Numbered from the stretch's first letter, positions 21,759-33,926 are shown. The stretch: 64,000 nucleotides of DNA from Polyodon spathula (GCF_017654505.1 NC_054534.1:12503071-12567070), one strand, 5' to 3'. Notes: generated from the sequence alone by a model not told the origin. Made by a program: numbers and translations.

Positions 21759-23424
21759 GTGTTTATTTTTCATGCAGTTACGTTATTTATTTATGAGTTA
21801 CAGAGGCGCAATCCTGCATCCTGATTGGCTGAGGCAGTGTCTAGTCGTCAGGTTTATAATATATACTAACCTATTCATAAACAGTTTGAAAGCACAGTTG
21901 TCTTTAAAATGCCATTGAACAAATGGAAACCATTTCAGTTTTTACAATGCATATTTGGTATACTGTGTGAGTTTCTTTTCCTCAAGATGTATTGTGAGTT
22001 AATAAATGGACCACATCCCATTTGAGCATGTCTTTGAGACAGAATATAGTATACCTAAATGGCTAAAAGTAGACCTAATGGCTAAATGTTTTTCTGCCAG
22101 GTAGATGTATGTATGTAATGGACGGCAGACTGAGAGTACAGATAATGGAGAGCGTTGTAACTGAAACATTAACAAATAAGTAATAAAGGATAATAGACAG
22201 AACCAATAAAAAGCATTAACGAATGCTGTGCTATAGTCATGATTGTCAGCTGCTTTCAGTAGTTTGTAATTGTCACAGGTCAGGACTGGAAGTTGAAAAT
22301 TGAGCTTCGTGAATTGTATATTTATTCTCAGGCCTTTGTTCAGAAAAAAAAAAGAAAAAATCTAACCTTATAGTGTACTTATTGGGGCTTTAAAACAAAA
22401 GGTTCTTAGTGAACAGTTTAACCCTATTTCACTACTTCTCACAGGTCCATATGTCTCAACACAACTCTGGTGCTTTTATATACTGTATGGCTTAAACCAA
22501 TGAAAATTAGGCTTCTCAGCTGTTTTAAAAACAGCTCGGCAGGTACAAAGACCTGGACTGGTTTCTCAGACCCTGGTTGGCACTAATCTTGGACTACCTT
22601 ACCTAAAGTAAAATAATCAGGATCTGCAAAACCAACTGTTTGAGTTAATCTGAAAAGTACAGCTCTCAATGCACTGCAGTATATCCAGTATATTTTGTAA
22701 CTTTATACAGTAACTTTAACAAATAAAATAAAACCAAAAAACCATTAATTAAAAAAAAAATAAAAGATGTTGAATTGAACATATAAATTGAAAGTGCAGG
22801 TTTTCTGTATTTAATTTGTTATACTTGTAAATCTTGGTTTGTTCATTACATTTCAAAGTAAAATTTTACTGCCCCTTTTAGAAAAGAAATGTAGACCCAT
22901 GGTGATCTGCTGTAATATCAACACCCCCAATGAAGAATAAGAAGCTTGATAACATACACATTTGAGCTGTGCAGCAAAATTGTTATGCAGAATATTTACA
23001 CATTACATTTAATATCATATGTAATTAATATGTTTTCAATGTGTAAAACACCCAGCATTCGGCTTATCTGGAGCACCGATTGTACTCTAAAAATAAAATA
23101 TTGATGGAATCTAATAGAGAAGCAATGACAAGTGTGTTGCTTATTGTTCTGTTCAGCTTGAAAAAGAAACTACATAATTTAAAAAAGAAAGCTTCAGTGG
23201 TGCCAGACAAAGCAATATTTCTGTAAGGATTTATTTATTTTTTTTTTTGTAAAAGCAAACTAACCTGTGTGAGTGGTATTGTTTGATATTATTTGCACGT
23301 CGTGGTATTTCAGGATTCCAATTGTTATTATAATAATAATCACATTTACTATAATTAGGGCTTCTGTTTTTCAGTTTCTATTAATTTCATTTTGTGGTGC
23401 TTATTTTTAGCTGTTTTCGAGTTA
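21759..23424. other. Intergenic, no feature recognised
   Basis: AT-rich; only short ORFs and A/T runs. Confidence 0.4.
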
Positions 23425-23510
23425 CAGTACAGTCTGTTTATAAGAATCACATCCGTCCCGGGTGTTTTGATTCTTATAAGTGGGATGATTCTTAAAAGCA
23501 GACCGATATG
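23425..23510 (+). mobile_element. Possible Tigger/pogo-like terminal fragment with hairpin
   Basis: ACAGTACAGTCTGTTTATAA is followed by a hairpin with perfect 12-bp arms (TTATAAGAATCA ... TGATTCTTATAA, 23437-23479) and a related GATTCTTAAAAGCAGAC. The CAGTACAGTCTG start and the repeated TATAAG motifs resemble pogo/Tigger-type ends. No transposase follows. Confidence 0.35.
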
Positions 23511-25130
23511 ATTACTGTGGTGCAGAATCAAACATAGTGTGAGAATGATACAAGCTTGTTCCCTTGCTGCAGTGTAATGGGTTGACCACTAGATGTCACG
23601 AGTATATAATAGCTTTGTAATGGGGGTATAGAGGTGTAAGGAAGCAGAAGTAACAAAAAGAAACCAAAACTTGAATACGAGATCTAGTGTTTGTTCCACA
23701 AGAAGTATTGTTAGTTAGTGTTCCAGCGAGAGCTAGGTTTGTTTTGTTTGTTTTATTAGCGGTTGTTTTGCCATCGCAGTGTAAGAAAAATAAAACCAAC
23801 ACCATTTTAAAACTGTAAATCAAGACTACAGCCTGATAATTTACACTGTCCTCGGCCACTGTCACATTACAATTAGCACAAGCGTGCCATCAGCAGTTTA
23901 AATACAGATGTCAATGGTGCTCAATCACTGAGGACAATACATCAAATCAAGTGCTCGTGGGTAAGCAGCTTGTTATATGATCACGATTATGTTTGCTCAA
24001 GGCTGTAGAATCCTATTTTACTACAGTATACTGGAGAAGCGATCATCTCATGAGAGTGCTCAGTTTAACTGCAGTGCGGTGTACGTGTAATAGCTTTTGA
24101 ATTAAAATAACATTACAGTACAGTATTTTACTGTAAGGATGACCATCTATTGCTTAGTTATTTTCTGCTGCGATGCAAATCTCAGTTTTTCATTAAACTG
24201 AGATGCAAAGCTCTGCAATCCCCTCCCCTCCTCCTCCTCATGCTGTCTACATGTATATCACACATCATACATCACTGCAAAGGAGGAGAAATAACAATAG
24301 AACACTTCACTACATACACAAAAGGTTTATTGTCCATTGTTATAATCTATTGTACAGTGAATGCTGGTAGGTGGGTGGTGTTTCTCATGTTTGTCTGTAT
24401 AACATATTAAGTTTTAGAAACAAAACCATAAAATGTAGTTATTTATTGGAGTAATCAAATCCAATATTCACACTACAATCCATTATTTTTAACAAGGCAA
24501 GTTAAGATCTTTCATCTTTGGTACATTGGGGGACAATAAAATATGTGCACTTGTGTCATGACAAAATCAATTTAGCTTTTAATGCAGGGCAACATGGCAT
24601 TAAGATTGAACCCTTCTTATGAAGGCTGTGTTGAGCATTGAACATTTTTCAGGATTTACAAACAATATATACTATACAATACAACCAAGTATATATATAT
24701 ATATATTCTTAGGGTGCCTCAACTTAAAGACCCAGTATCATACTTTAACCTCCATGGTGTTGTAAATGCATTATTTTTCAATTATAAACAATTTTACCAT
24801 AGCTGAAAATGTTTTGGTGCTGTGTTTGAACGCTTGAAGCAGTTCATAATGACGAAAAAGTACTGAAAGTTATTTTAAGTGATCAGGGAAGATAGGAAAC
24901 AGCACCTCAAGGCCAAAACATTATATGGACTAATATGGACATGAAACTGCTTTGTTAAAAGGAAAGAGATAAGTGGAAAAGACTGGAAATGTTAAAATAA
25001 ATGTAACTGGTTTCTTCTTTTTGTTTCCATCATCAGTCTGGTATAATTGGACACTTGCTGTGTGTTGTCACGTTTAAATGTGCAGGTTTGACTGAAATAT
25101 GAGTTCTAAATCAAGTAATAAAAGATAAGC
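23511..25130. other. Intergenic, no feature recognised
   Basis: Contains a short (TA)n near 24691-24706. No gene or named repeat. Confidence 0.4.
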
Positions 25131-26134
25131 TGTGGAAGGGGTGTGGGTAATTCACTGACTAGGAGACAGACAGGTGTACTTGAAAACACCACACAGGTGC
25201 CCAGTTTTATTTTCAAACAGTTCTTGCTTTTTCCGGCAGAGGGCACTGTTGACCGTGGACTGCCTATCAACGATGATAGACAGCACCACGGAAATACCAC
25301 AGCTGGTACGTGAACAGCAAATGCACTTGCAGGTGCTCAAAGAAATAATAATGAAAACAGAAGGCGAAAAGAACAATGGAAAATAAAACAGTAATAAAAC
25401 TACAAATAAAAGGTGCTGCACTCGGCAGCGTTATCCCGGTCGCCGCTACCCGCACGACCCGGATCACCGTCCTACTCTGTCGGCTAACTAGCCTGCTCTT
25501 TTACAATACGCCGGGGTCTGCCCAAGGGTTCCCTGCTCTCTCTGTCTCGCTGTGAAACTCTCTTTGTTTCACCTGATTCCCAGTCCTGGATCAGAGCTTC
25601 CGCACTCTCGGCGCGTCTAAGTGAGCAGACCTGAGGAAACAACGGAGCGTTAATTTATAGGGCTAACGATCTCCCAAGACGCGCCTCTCAGCCATTCAGA
25701 GAGGGGGAAAGTCTACACACCCACTTTCCCACCTCCCCGTGTCACTGCCATGACTCACAGGCGGTTGTTGGACGACTGCTGCCCTCTTCCTGCAGCCCGT
25801 GAACACGCCAGCGTCAACACAGATCTCTCCCTGTTACATAAGGGTTTGTGGCAGGAGGACTTTGTGGTGATGTCCCCAGACCAGGAAGCTGACACACACA
25901 CAATAACAAACAAAACAAACAATAACAAACAAAAACATTGTATTTTAAATAAACACAAAATGCATTTAAAACACCAATCACTTCACCCATTTAAATACAC
26001 ATAAAGCAATACATTTTAAATCATAATACATTACAAATCCACAAACCATTAATTTATAAACAAACCAAAACAAATTTTTAGCAGGGCATTGCCCTGCCCC
26101 ATATTTATACACATGGCTCATTTGCCCTGCTACA
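25131..26134 (-). repeat. GC-rich 1-kb LTR-like block
   Basis: Bounded by TGTGG on the left and CTACA on the right (plus strand), so it has TG...CA ends on either strand. On the minus strand it reads like an LTR: TGTAGCAGGGCAAATGAGCC start, CCCTATAAATTAACGC (TATA-like) near 25660, a GC-rich leader full of CG dinucleotides (about 25430-25660), then GAAAATAAAACTGGGCACC (poly(A) signal) near 25200. No target-site duplication is visible and no pol lies beside it. Its base composition contrasts sharply with its AT-rich flanks. Family not identified. Confidence 0.5.
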
Positions 26135-26324
26135 GGTGTATATTCAGTTGGATCTTGATGTCATCCAGTGGTAATGGGACAAATGCTTCTCACTGGTGAG
26201 TCAGTAATATAAGAATATACAGTATATAAATAAATATGTGCTCAATAAAGACTAGCACTTTAACAATGTTTTGTTGCACTTGCCAAGGTGATCTTTATTA
26301 GCGTGTATTTAAAAGTCAGTTGCT

Positions 26325-27010
26325 GTTTTAGGCCCTGTCCACACTGCATAACCGATCTCGAGAACCGTACTCAAAAATGTTTGAATGAATCCAGCTCAAA
26401 GCATCCACACTAAAATACTGTTTCATGTTTAATTGGGCTTAATGTGTACAAACACTGTTCAAATAGTCAGTTCCTAGCAGTGCAGTTTACTGTGGGACTT
26501 AATATGACATTATCCCACCATGCACTGTATTTTATGTTTACCCAACATATATGGAACCCAACATATATGGAGCCTGTGCCCATGGAAAACATAGCTTTTC
26601 TTGCATGAACATTATGGCTTTGTTTATCATAATGTGTGTGTTTCGTTTTGAACTCTGAAGTTCTCCTTGACTGGTTTAATCGCTCCAGATATCAATGTGC
26701 CCTGATTTCAGCATCTGAGAACATCTCTCCATGTTCCACCATTTTACAACAAGCCTCAGAAATTGTATACAGTATAGCAGTATTGATAGTTGTTCTCAGC
26801 CTGTTCTGAGTACAGTATTTGTAATGTCCACACACCAAAAAATATCAGAAAGCATTTGGGGATATTGGAGGATACTCAAAAAATGTAGTTTGGTATTACA
26901 GCGTGCACACTTCTGACAAACCGCACTACCTGATGCAATCTAATTTAGAACCGCTCGTGACCACCCCTGGAGATGCTCTCAGATGCGATTTTCGAGTATG
27001 GTATTAAACG
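26325..27010. mobile_element. Possible non-autonomous DNA element
   Basis: Begins GGCCCTGTCCACACTGCATA and CCGATCTCGAGAACCGTACT, sequence of the kind found at MITE ends in fish. At the other side (about 26900-27010), ACAGCGTGCACACTTCTGAC and TTCGAGTATGGTATTA are weakly similar in inverted orientation. The pairing is too diverged to set borders. Confidence 0.3.
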
Positions 27011-27038
27011 CTTGTGACAGAAATACAATGAACCTTGG

Positions 27039-27662
27039 TTGTAAATCTCCCTCCCAACCTGTGAGAGTATTAAGCAAGGACAGAGGTTTTTTTTTTTTTT
27101 TTTTTTTTTGACGGGCGAGACTCTGGCGCAAGAACATATTGACCTGGATGGGAAACAATGTAGCAGCTGCATTAATTTACCAAGGGGTCATGCGTGAGAG
27201 CATATAAGGGCGACAGAGAATCGTAATCTCTTCCTTTGCGTTGGTTTGTAGTGAGTTAAAGCCAGAAGGACAGTGAAAGTGTGTTGTTATTGAAAACCGT
27301 GAGTGTTGTGTCTTTCTTTCTTTGTAATTGTCTTGTCTTGTCTTGCATGTTATCAGACAGTTAACACAGTTCCGGAGCTGTCGCCAGGGGCCAGCACGAA
27401 ACCGGACAGCACTGCACCTTTGTAACAATTAAAACTGTATTTGCACCACTAGCACTAATAAAACAGGATTATTATTTGCGGGGCAACACAGGGATTATAA
27501 ATTAAGTAATATATGTCGCGGTATTACTCACCTCCATTATTATTTACTGTTTGTTTTTCACTGGACTTAAAAATAAATAAAACAAACCTTTTCACCTGGA
27601 TTACAATTGTCTGTCTGTTCTTTAATCACCTGTACCTGCTCACAATCAACCACTTTGCCACA
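27039..27662 (+). repeat. 5' LTR of Gmr1-like copy 1
   Basis: Shares its start (GTAAATCTCCC...CCTGTGAG) with the LTR at 33927 and its end (CCACTTTGCCACA) with the solo LTR at 1348-1969. ATATAAGGG at 27201 is the likely TATA box and AATAAAAC near 27459 a candidate poly(A) signal. A T23 run (27087-27109) replaces about 80 bp that the other two copies retain. The PBS position directly follows at 27663. Confidence 0.8.
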
Positions 27663-27684
27663 CGTGGTTTCAGAACACGGGATT

Positions 27685-28640
27685 ATGGATCAGGCAGGAC
27701 TTTCAGCACCGCAGCAGGCATTAGACAGCAGACAGGAGGCTGCAGAGAGACAGCGAGAGGAGTGGTACATGGCATTGATAGAAAAGGTCAGTCTGGCGGT
27801 CCAGACTGTGGTACCAATGGCACCCGTGATGATGGTCCCAAGAGCACAGACAATGAAAATGACAGCGGAGGATGACCCCGAGGCGTACCTGGTCACTTTC
27901 GAGCGGCTAGCTACCACCGTGTCATGGCCCGAAGATACTAGGCGAGCCAGGTGGGATCCTGCCTGATCAGGGAGGCTCAGGCAGCATATCAGGCTATGAC
28001 GGACACCAAAGCCACCTACTTCGACCTGGTAAAGCGAACCATCCTACGCCGGCTCAACATCATGGGGGAAATGCACAGAGTACAATTCCAGGAGTACCAA
28101 AGATCCCCAGATACATACCCCAGGGTGGTTGCACAGCAGTTGTGTGATCTCATGGTGCACTGGCTAAGCCCAGCCCAGAAGACAGATCTGCAAATGGGTG
28201 AAGCCATAACAGTGGAGCAGTTCTGCTATGTGATTGGTGCTGAAACCCCAGTATGGATATGCTGCCACAACCCTGCCACCCTGGAAGCAGCAATAAAGCT
28301 GGCAGAGGATTTCATGGACTCCCTGGTCTCAGCTCACACCAACCTGGCCACAGCTCCCGTCCATCTGAGCAGCTGGACACCACCTCCTCTCTCTGCTCCA
28401 CCTACAACACCGGGATCGAGACCTCCTAGATCTCCAGCCCCAATGGGCAACCTTGCCTGCACTTCATGGAGGTTAAGGTTGGCCCCCAGCAGGGTTAAAG
28501 CTGCTACCCCAGTATTGTTGCCAACACCAGACATTAAATTAAACAATGTTCCCTCCTTCTCCCCTATCTGTTTTAGATGTGAATGTAGGTTTAGGCAAGG
28601 TGACAACCCACACATTAGTGGACACTGGGTGTGAGCAGAC
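27685..28640 (+). pseudogene. Gmr1-like gag with SCAN-like capsid region
   Basis: The start ATG at 27685 (MDQAGLSAPQQ) follows the LTR and PBS position. The protein runs through EDDPEAYLVTFERLA (about 27868-27912), then after a frameshift near 27955 through EAQAAYQAMTD and an alpha-helical block with the FQEYQRSPDTYPRVVAQQL and TVEQFCYVIG motifs (to about 28330). That layout is the Gag segment from which vertebrate SCAN domains are thought to derive. A proline-rich tail follows. No intact CCHC knuckle is visible. Inactive because of the frameshift. Confidence 0.75.
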
Positions 28641-28980
28641 ATTGATTAAAGCAGCTCTCTTGGACGGTGTGTCATGGCAACCACGAGGCCATGTGGCCAT
28701 CTCCTGCGTCCATGGAGATACGGCAACATACCCCACCCTGAAAGTATATTTACCAGTAGGACCGATAAAACGCCACCTAGTAGTTGGGATGGCGGAAAGG
28801 CTACCACATCCAATAATTCTGGCTCGAGACTTGCCAAACTATAAAGAATTGATTAAATTAATGGCAGTCTCAACCGAACACGTAAAATGTGGCAGAAAAA
28901 AAGAAAAGGAACCAATTGGTGAAGTTTTTCCTTTTCAAGCTGAAATGATTTTTCCCATTTTCCATCCTAGAAAAAACTAA
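28546..28980 (+). pseudogene. Retroviral-type aspartic protease domain
   Basis: A 144-codon open segment has THTLVDTGCEQTLIK, with the catalytic DTG triad at 28621-28629, a CVHGD...YPTLKVYL stretch and the flap/ILARDLP block near 28820-28840. In an active element it would cleave the Gag-Pol polyprotein as a dimer. It lies between gag and integrase of copy 1. This stretch is open, but the polyprotein is broken on both sides. Confidence 0.75.
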
Positions 28981-29225
28981 TAAAGAGAGACGGACTACAA
29001 AATGGGAGGGAGTATCACTAAGACAAGTTTGGGGTCTGGGGTCTGGTGGGAGAATGCTCCGGTGGTAACAAACGGCAGTCAAAAGGAGTCGAAACGCAGT
29101 GTGACCGAGAGGGAAAGGTTACTGGGCCATCTAGGGCAGATCCTACTTCCGCCCCTCTCAATATACCGGACATGTGGTACTCAAGCACAGACATACTGTG
29201 GGGCTAACATAATGACCCATCACTA

Positions 29226-30285
29226 GTGCATGCTTGGGGGCAGATCCGGTCTATTGAAGGTAAGGATGTTGATGGTGCTGGGGCACTTTTTTATCCACAC
29301 TTCTGTATCAAGGGGCAATTACTGCACAGAGTAAACCTAGCTGCGAGCACAGAACAGCCTGTAACAAAATTATTGGTTCCCCAATCTTGTCGGACTGAGG
29401 TCATGAGGCTGGGCATGATATCCCTTTTGCGAGGCACCTTGGAGCTGACAAGACAAGGGAGCAGATATTGGCTCAATTCTGTTGGATAAGTATTTGCCTG
29501 TGCCCCGCCTCTTTGGTTCCACTGCCGATTATTTCCACGCCTTTTGAACGCTTTGCAATGGCATAGTGGGCCCTTTGCAGTTCCATTGAGGTCCACTGAG
29601 GTCCGTAAGAGCAGAAATATTGGGCATCGCTTCTTCCCTACCTCCTTTTTGCAGTGAGAGAGGTGCCGCAGAGTTTGACAGGGTACTCCCCCTTCGAGTG
29701 CTTGTACGGCCGACAGCCTCGCGGCATCCTCCATCTGTTGAGAGAGGGGTGGGAGGAGCACAAAGGCTCATCCAAAAATGTAGTGAAGAATGTGCTCCTA
29801 CTAAGAGATCATCTGGATTTGATCAGTCATTTGGCCCAGGACAACCTCAAATCGTCTCAGCACTGACAACAGCATTACAATAAAAATTAATTCATTCAAA
29901 CCTTTAGACCAGGAGACAAGGTAATGCTGCTGCTTCCCTCCTCAGAATTTAAATTATGTGCTAAATGGCAGGGGCCATATGAAATGATTCGGGCTATAGG
30001 AAAGGTGAATTATGAAATTAGACAGCCCTATCGCCATAATGAACGTGAAATTTATCATGTAAATTTATTAAAGCCCTGGCAGGCAAGGGGGGCCTTATTT
30101 ATAGCCCCAGGCAATATAAAGAATGATTTAGGCCCCTGTCTAGCGACCCCTAGCACCAAAAACATTTCGATGAGGGAACAATTGGTTCCAGATCAGCAAA
30201 GGGAGCTGTGTAAGCTTATTGAGGAGTTCAGCGATGTTTTTTCTGACTTGCCCGGCAGAATTAACTTAGTTGAATATGACATTTT
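29226..30285 (+). pseudogene. Integrase remnants followed by RT N-terminus
   Basis: A zinc-binding (HHCC-type) region is visible at about 29290-29485 in two frames (QLLHRVNL...LLVPQSCRTEV, then GHDIPFARHLGADKT). The start of the catalytic core (STPFERFAM at about 29534) is followed by a 1-bp deletion, then most of the core is missing. The C-terminal part resumes at about 29650 (AVREVPQSLTGYSPFE) and runs through KWQGPYEMIRAIGKVNYE and YHVNLLKPWQ (about 29960-30085). ELCKLIEEFSDVFSDLPGR and INLVEYDI near 30210-30285 belong to the RT N-terminus. So integrase lies 5' of RT. Confidence 0.8.
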
Positions 30286-31004
30286 CTCTCCAAAGCTGGT
30301 GCATTCATATCTCAGAGAAACTGCAGAGGAAAGGTCTCGTAATTTATGACGTCACAGAAACTATATGTAATATACCAATCACAGGCTGTGGAAAATATAC
30401 AGCGGGTTTAAGTAGCATATTCATATTTATCTAATTGACTTTTACAGATTTGTGAAGAATATTTTGATACCCACCCCAATGTAGTTACATCCTCTCTCAA
30501 TTTACATTAAAGCTTCACTTTTCTTCAAACGCTGCTATTACAGTATATTTAAAAATGAATGTATTACTAAATGGTGGCCTGATGAAGTACTGTGGGGACC
30601 CTTCAAAGTATAGCAGGAACTTTACAATATGAAAAGAATGCAACAAGCCTCAGTTGTTGTCTCTAGCCTCTTCATTTTAATATTAAACCATTTAAACTAC
30701 TCTGGGCTCTAAACCAGAGTAGCATCCATATAGCTCACCTCTTTCTGCTTCTTGCCTTCATTACTCAATTCTGTAAGAGGCAGGTACTCAATCTTTCATC
30801 TAATGTAAAGAAACAAGGAATTAGAAAGCACACTATTGCCCCCTACAGGGAACCTCCTTTGAGCTTTAGAAGCTGTCCGTTTCAGATTACTGTATAGTAT
30901 ATCTTATAACTTCAAACCATAAATTATTGGCCATTGCTTACTAAGCCCATTAGTTATATCTTTGTTAACAATTATCTTGTAGAGATGAAATATACAGTAA
31001 GAGC
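30286..31004. other. Intergenic, no feature recognised
   Basis: AT-rich sequence after the truncated retrotransposon. A palindromic TGACGTCA occurs at 30347-30354. Confidence 0.4.
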
Positions 31005-31380
31005 ATGGCACACACTAATCATATAAATACACATTGGAACAAAACACATCCAGATAAAACTCTATGTTTTACTATGCATACTTTAGTTTTTAGATTTGGA
31101 AGCAAATGCAAAGATAAAAGCAAGTTTTCAGAGGAAGGACGTGTTAATATTACAGAATTAGCAGAAGTTATTTTGCATCTTTCTAAGACTCTTGCACTCC
31201 GTTTTGTCCATCCAAGGAACATTTCAAGACTGAAAGTGTTGTCTCAGGCAAACACTGAGGTAGCTATTTATGCCTTTGTCAGCACATCAGGTGTTGACTG
31301 TTGTAATTCTCTGTTGGGTAGCCTTTTGGAGGATAGGCTGCAGTAGATACAAAATACAGCTGCCTGAATACCTCACTCCA
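31005..31380 (+). pseudogene. L2/CR1-group LINE reverse-transcriptase fragment
   Basis: The ORF and its continuation read RNISRLKVLSQANTEVAIYA, then FVSTSGVDCCNSLLGSL and, past a stop at 31345, IQNTAA. This is the C-terminal part of the RT region typical of L2/CR1-group elements (…AFV-S-R-LDYCNSLL-GL…QNAAAR). Only about 120 residues are preserved and both ends are ragged. Confidence 0.65.
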
Positions 31381-31741
31381 GTTCTTCGTTAGTTCAATTG
31401 AGCTTTGAGCTCTTAGAGATGATTAACAGCAAATTGGTAAACTAAGGGTCCAATTCAACCTACATTTATCTGAGTTGTAAAATTGTTTTATTGTATTTAT
31501 TGTCACAATATTATTAAGTACTGTAGTGTTTTCACTCCTCATACACACATAACTTTCTCCTTGGTTCTAGGAAGTATAACTGTAATGTGTCAGTATGTTT
31601 GTTAGTTTGTGTATAATTAGTAGCAGCAGTTCACTTCATTATAAACTACATTATTTACAGTGGTAGTGAAACCCCTGTAAGATAATAAGACTGTCACCCA
31701 GTAATAAATATATAACTATCTTCTCTGACTTCCCCCCAGAA

Positions 31742-32608
31742 CAAATTAAATAAATGAAGTACATACTACTGTAAATATAATGTTATAATGTAAAGCTGGG
31801 TGTACATTTCCCCTTACGTTATTATTTTTTAATCTTCTCTGAAATTGAAAATTGACCTTTGCAATTAATTTAATGAATACTATGACTGGGAGAAGAATTC
31901 AAATTATAAAAAGAACGATGAAAGGTTTGCAATATTCCTTTCAATGCCCTTGCATGGGTCCAAAATAAATGAATGAATGAATGAATGAAACTATCAAAAC
32001 AGTGCACAGTGAGATAAGAGCTTTTGTTTCATGTCTAAAGGGGCTCAGTGCTTCAGTGGCCAGTTTTTAAATAAAATAGCTTAATCCTTTTAAGCTCTTG
32101 TGTTTTTTTTTTTTTTATGCCAGAGCAACTTATCATATTAAAGGCAATGTAAAGCTGGGACATTCATTATTTTAGTCCTGCCATTTTAGGCAGGAAAACT
32201 AATTAAAGTAGCCCAGAGTACGTACACATTTTCCAGCTGTTACAATGAAAGTTGCTAAACCTTTTGGATATGAGCTACCCACACTCTAGCTTAGCGTGCA
32301 TTATACAGTATGTCCACAGAAACGTGAGTATTAATTGCTCTCACAAGTTTTAAAATACATTACATTTATTTGACCACTCTCTAATCATTGTAAAATGATA
32401 AATTCAACTGATCCATTGGAAAGAACGTTGCATACAAACCAAACACCAGTGTTGATGAATCATGCATTAGAGAGAACAGACAAGAGAGGATATATGCAGA
32501 ACAAAGAACAGGAGCTAAAGCTTACAACATATTATCAGGTTATCAAGTATTGTTGCAGCAAAAACTACAATTCCACGACAATTTCACCACCACTATTGAG
32601 AGTCTTAC
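31742..32608 (+). repeat. Duplicated block, copy A
   Basis: Collinear with 35899-36690. Shared landmarks: AGTACATACTA, TGTAAAGCTGGGTGTACATT, ATTATAAAAAGAACRATGAA, GATAAGAGCTTTTGTTTCAT, CAGTGGCCAGTTT and GATGAATCATG(C/A)ATTAGAGAG. It includes a short (TGAA)n at 31966-31988. It ends abruptly at the gypsy breakpoint. Confidence 0.8.
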
Positions 32609-33926
32609 AGTATCCTCTATCTGTTGAGGGGGGGGGGGGGGGGGGGGGAGAGCACAAAGGCTCATACAAAAATGTAGTGAAGCATGTGCTCTTACTAAGA
32701 GATCACCTGGATTTGGTCAGTCATTTAGCCCAGGACAACCTCAAATTGTCTCAACACCAGCAACAACATCTTTACAATAAAAATGCACTAATACAAACCT
32801 TTCAACCAGGTGACAAGGTAATGTTGTTGCTTTCCTCCTCAGAATCAAAATGATGTGCTAAATGGCAGGGGCCATATGAAGTGATTCGGGCTATAGAAAA
32901 GGTCAATTATAAAATTAGACAGCCCGATCGCCGAAATGAAAGAGAAATTTATCACATAAATTTACTAAAGCCCTGGCAGGCAAGGGAGGCCTTCTTTATA
33001 GCCCTAGGCTAAGTAAAGGATGATTTAAGCCCCTGTCCAGAGACCCCTAGCACTAAACTCATTTCGATGGGGGAACTGTTAAGTCCAGATTAGCAGCAAG
33101 AGCTGTGGAAACATATTGAGGAGTTCAGTAATGTTTTTTCTGACAGGCCCGGTAGAATTAACCTTGCTGAATATTACATTATCTCTCCCTCAGGTGTCAC
33201 AGTACGAAAGAGACACCAGAAGGGCTGTTTCAAACCATGCCGTTTGGGCTACATGGTGTGCCCGCTGGCTTTCAGAAACTGATGGTACAGGTCTGATGCC
33301 CACATCGTGAATATGCGGTAGCTTATATTGACAATGTGGTTATTTACAGCTCCACCTGGCGAGAGTACTTGGCTAGGGTTATAGCTGTCCTTCAGTCTCT
33401 AAGGGCAGCCTGGCTGAGAGCTAACTTGCGAAAATGTGCTTTTGGCAAAACAGAGACTCAATATTTGGGATTTGTAATGGGGAATGGAAGGGTGAAACCC
33501 ATTGTCACCAAAATCCAGGCTTTGGTGGACCAAGACTCAGATGAGGTCTCTATTGGGGTTAGCCAGTTATTACCAACGATTTATCCCCGAAAAAGCCACA
33601 ATGATTAACCCCTTAGTTGATCTCACCAAAAAGAGTTTACCAAATTTTATTAAATGGTCAGTAGAATGTCAGGTAGAGTTTGATATTATGGAGCAGAGGC
33701 TCTGCCAGGCCCCCACACTCATCACCCCAGACTTCACTAGGAGATTCATTCTCCACACCGAACTGTTGGATGTTGGGTTAGGTACAGTCTTGTCCCAAAA
33801 GGTAGACTGAGTAGAACATCCCATCCGGTACCTGCTTAAAAAGATGCTCCCTTGGGAGCGCAACTACTCCGTGGTCGAAAAGGAGTGTTTAGCCATTAAA
33901 TGATTCGCAGTGTTAGATCTTCTCGG
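32609..33926 (+). pseudogene. Gmr1-like pol, copy 2: integrase C-terminus, RT, RNase H
   Basis: Starts within integrase, in the segment equivalent to 29724 of copy 1 (a G21 run at 32628-32648 replaces part of it). It reads through the integrase C-terminus and RT N-terminus to about 33185, then jumps over roughly 100 residues of RT. It resumes at PEGLFQTMPFGLHG. The active-site box reads YIDN (33324-33335) rather than YxDD. RNase H follows (LITPDFTRRFILHT, then VVEKECLAIK with a stop at 33900) and stops at the 3' LTR. Multiple stops and frameshifts; inactive. Confidence 0.85.

Larger units (their letters stand above)
27039..30290 (+). mobile_element. Gmr1-like Ty3/gypsy retrotransposon, copy 1, 3'-truncated
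   Basis: Order along the plus strand: 5' LTR (27039-27662), gag (27685-28640), protease (28546-28980), integrase remnants (29226-30100), then the N-terminal end of reverse transcriptase (to about 30285), where it stops. Integrase ahead of RT is the arrangement known from the Gmr1 element of cod and its relatives, unlike standard Ty3/gypsy. Frameshifts in gag and integrase and loss of most of the integrase core make it inactive. Confidence 0.85.
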
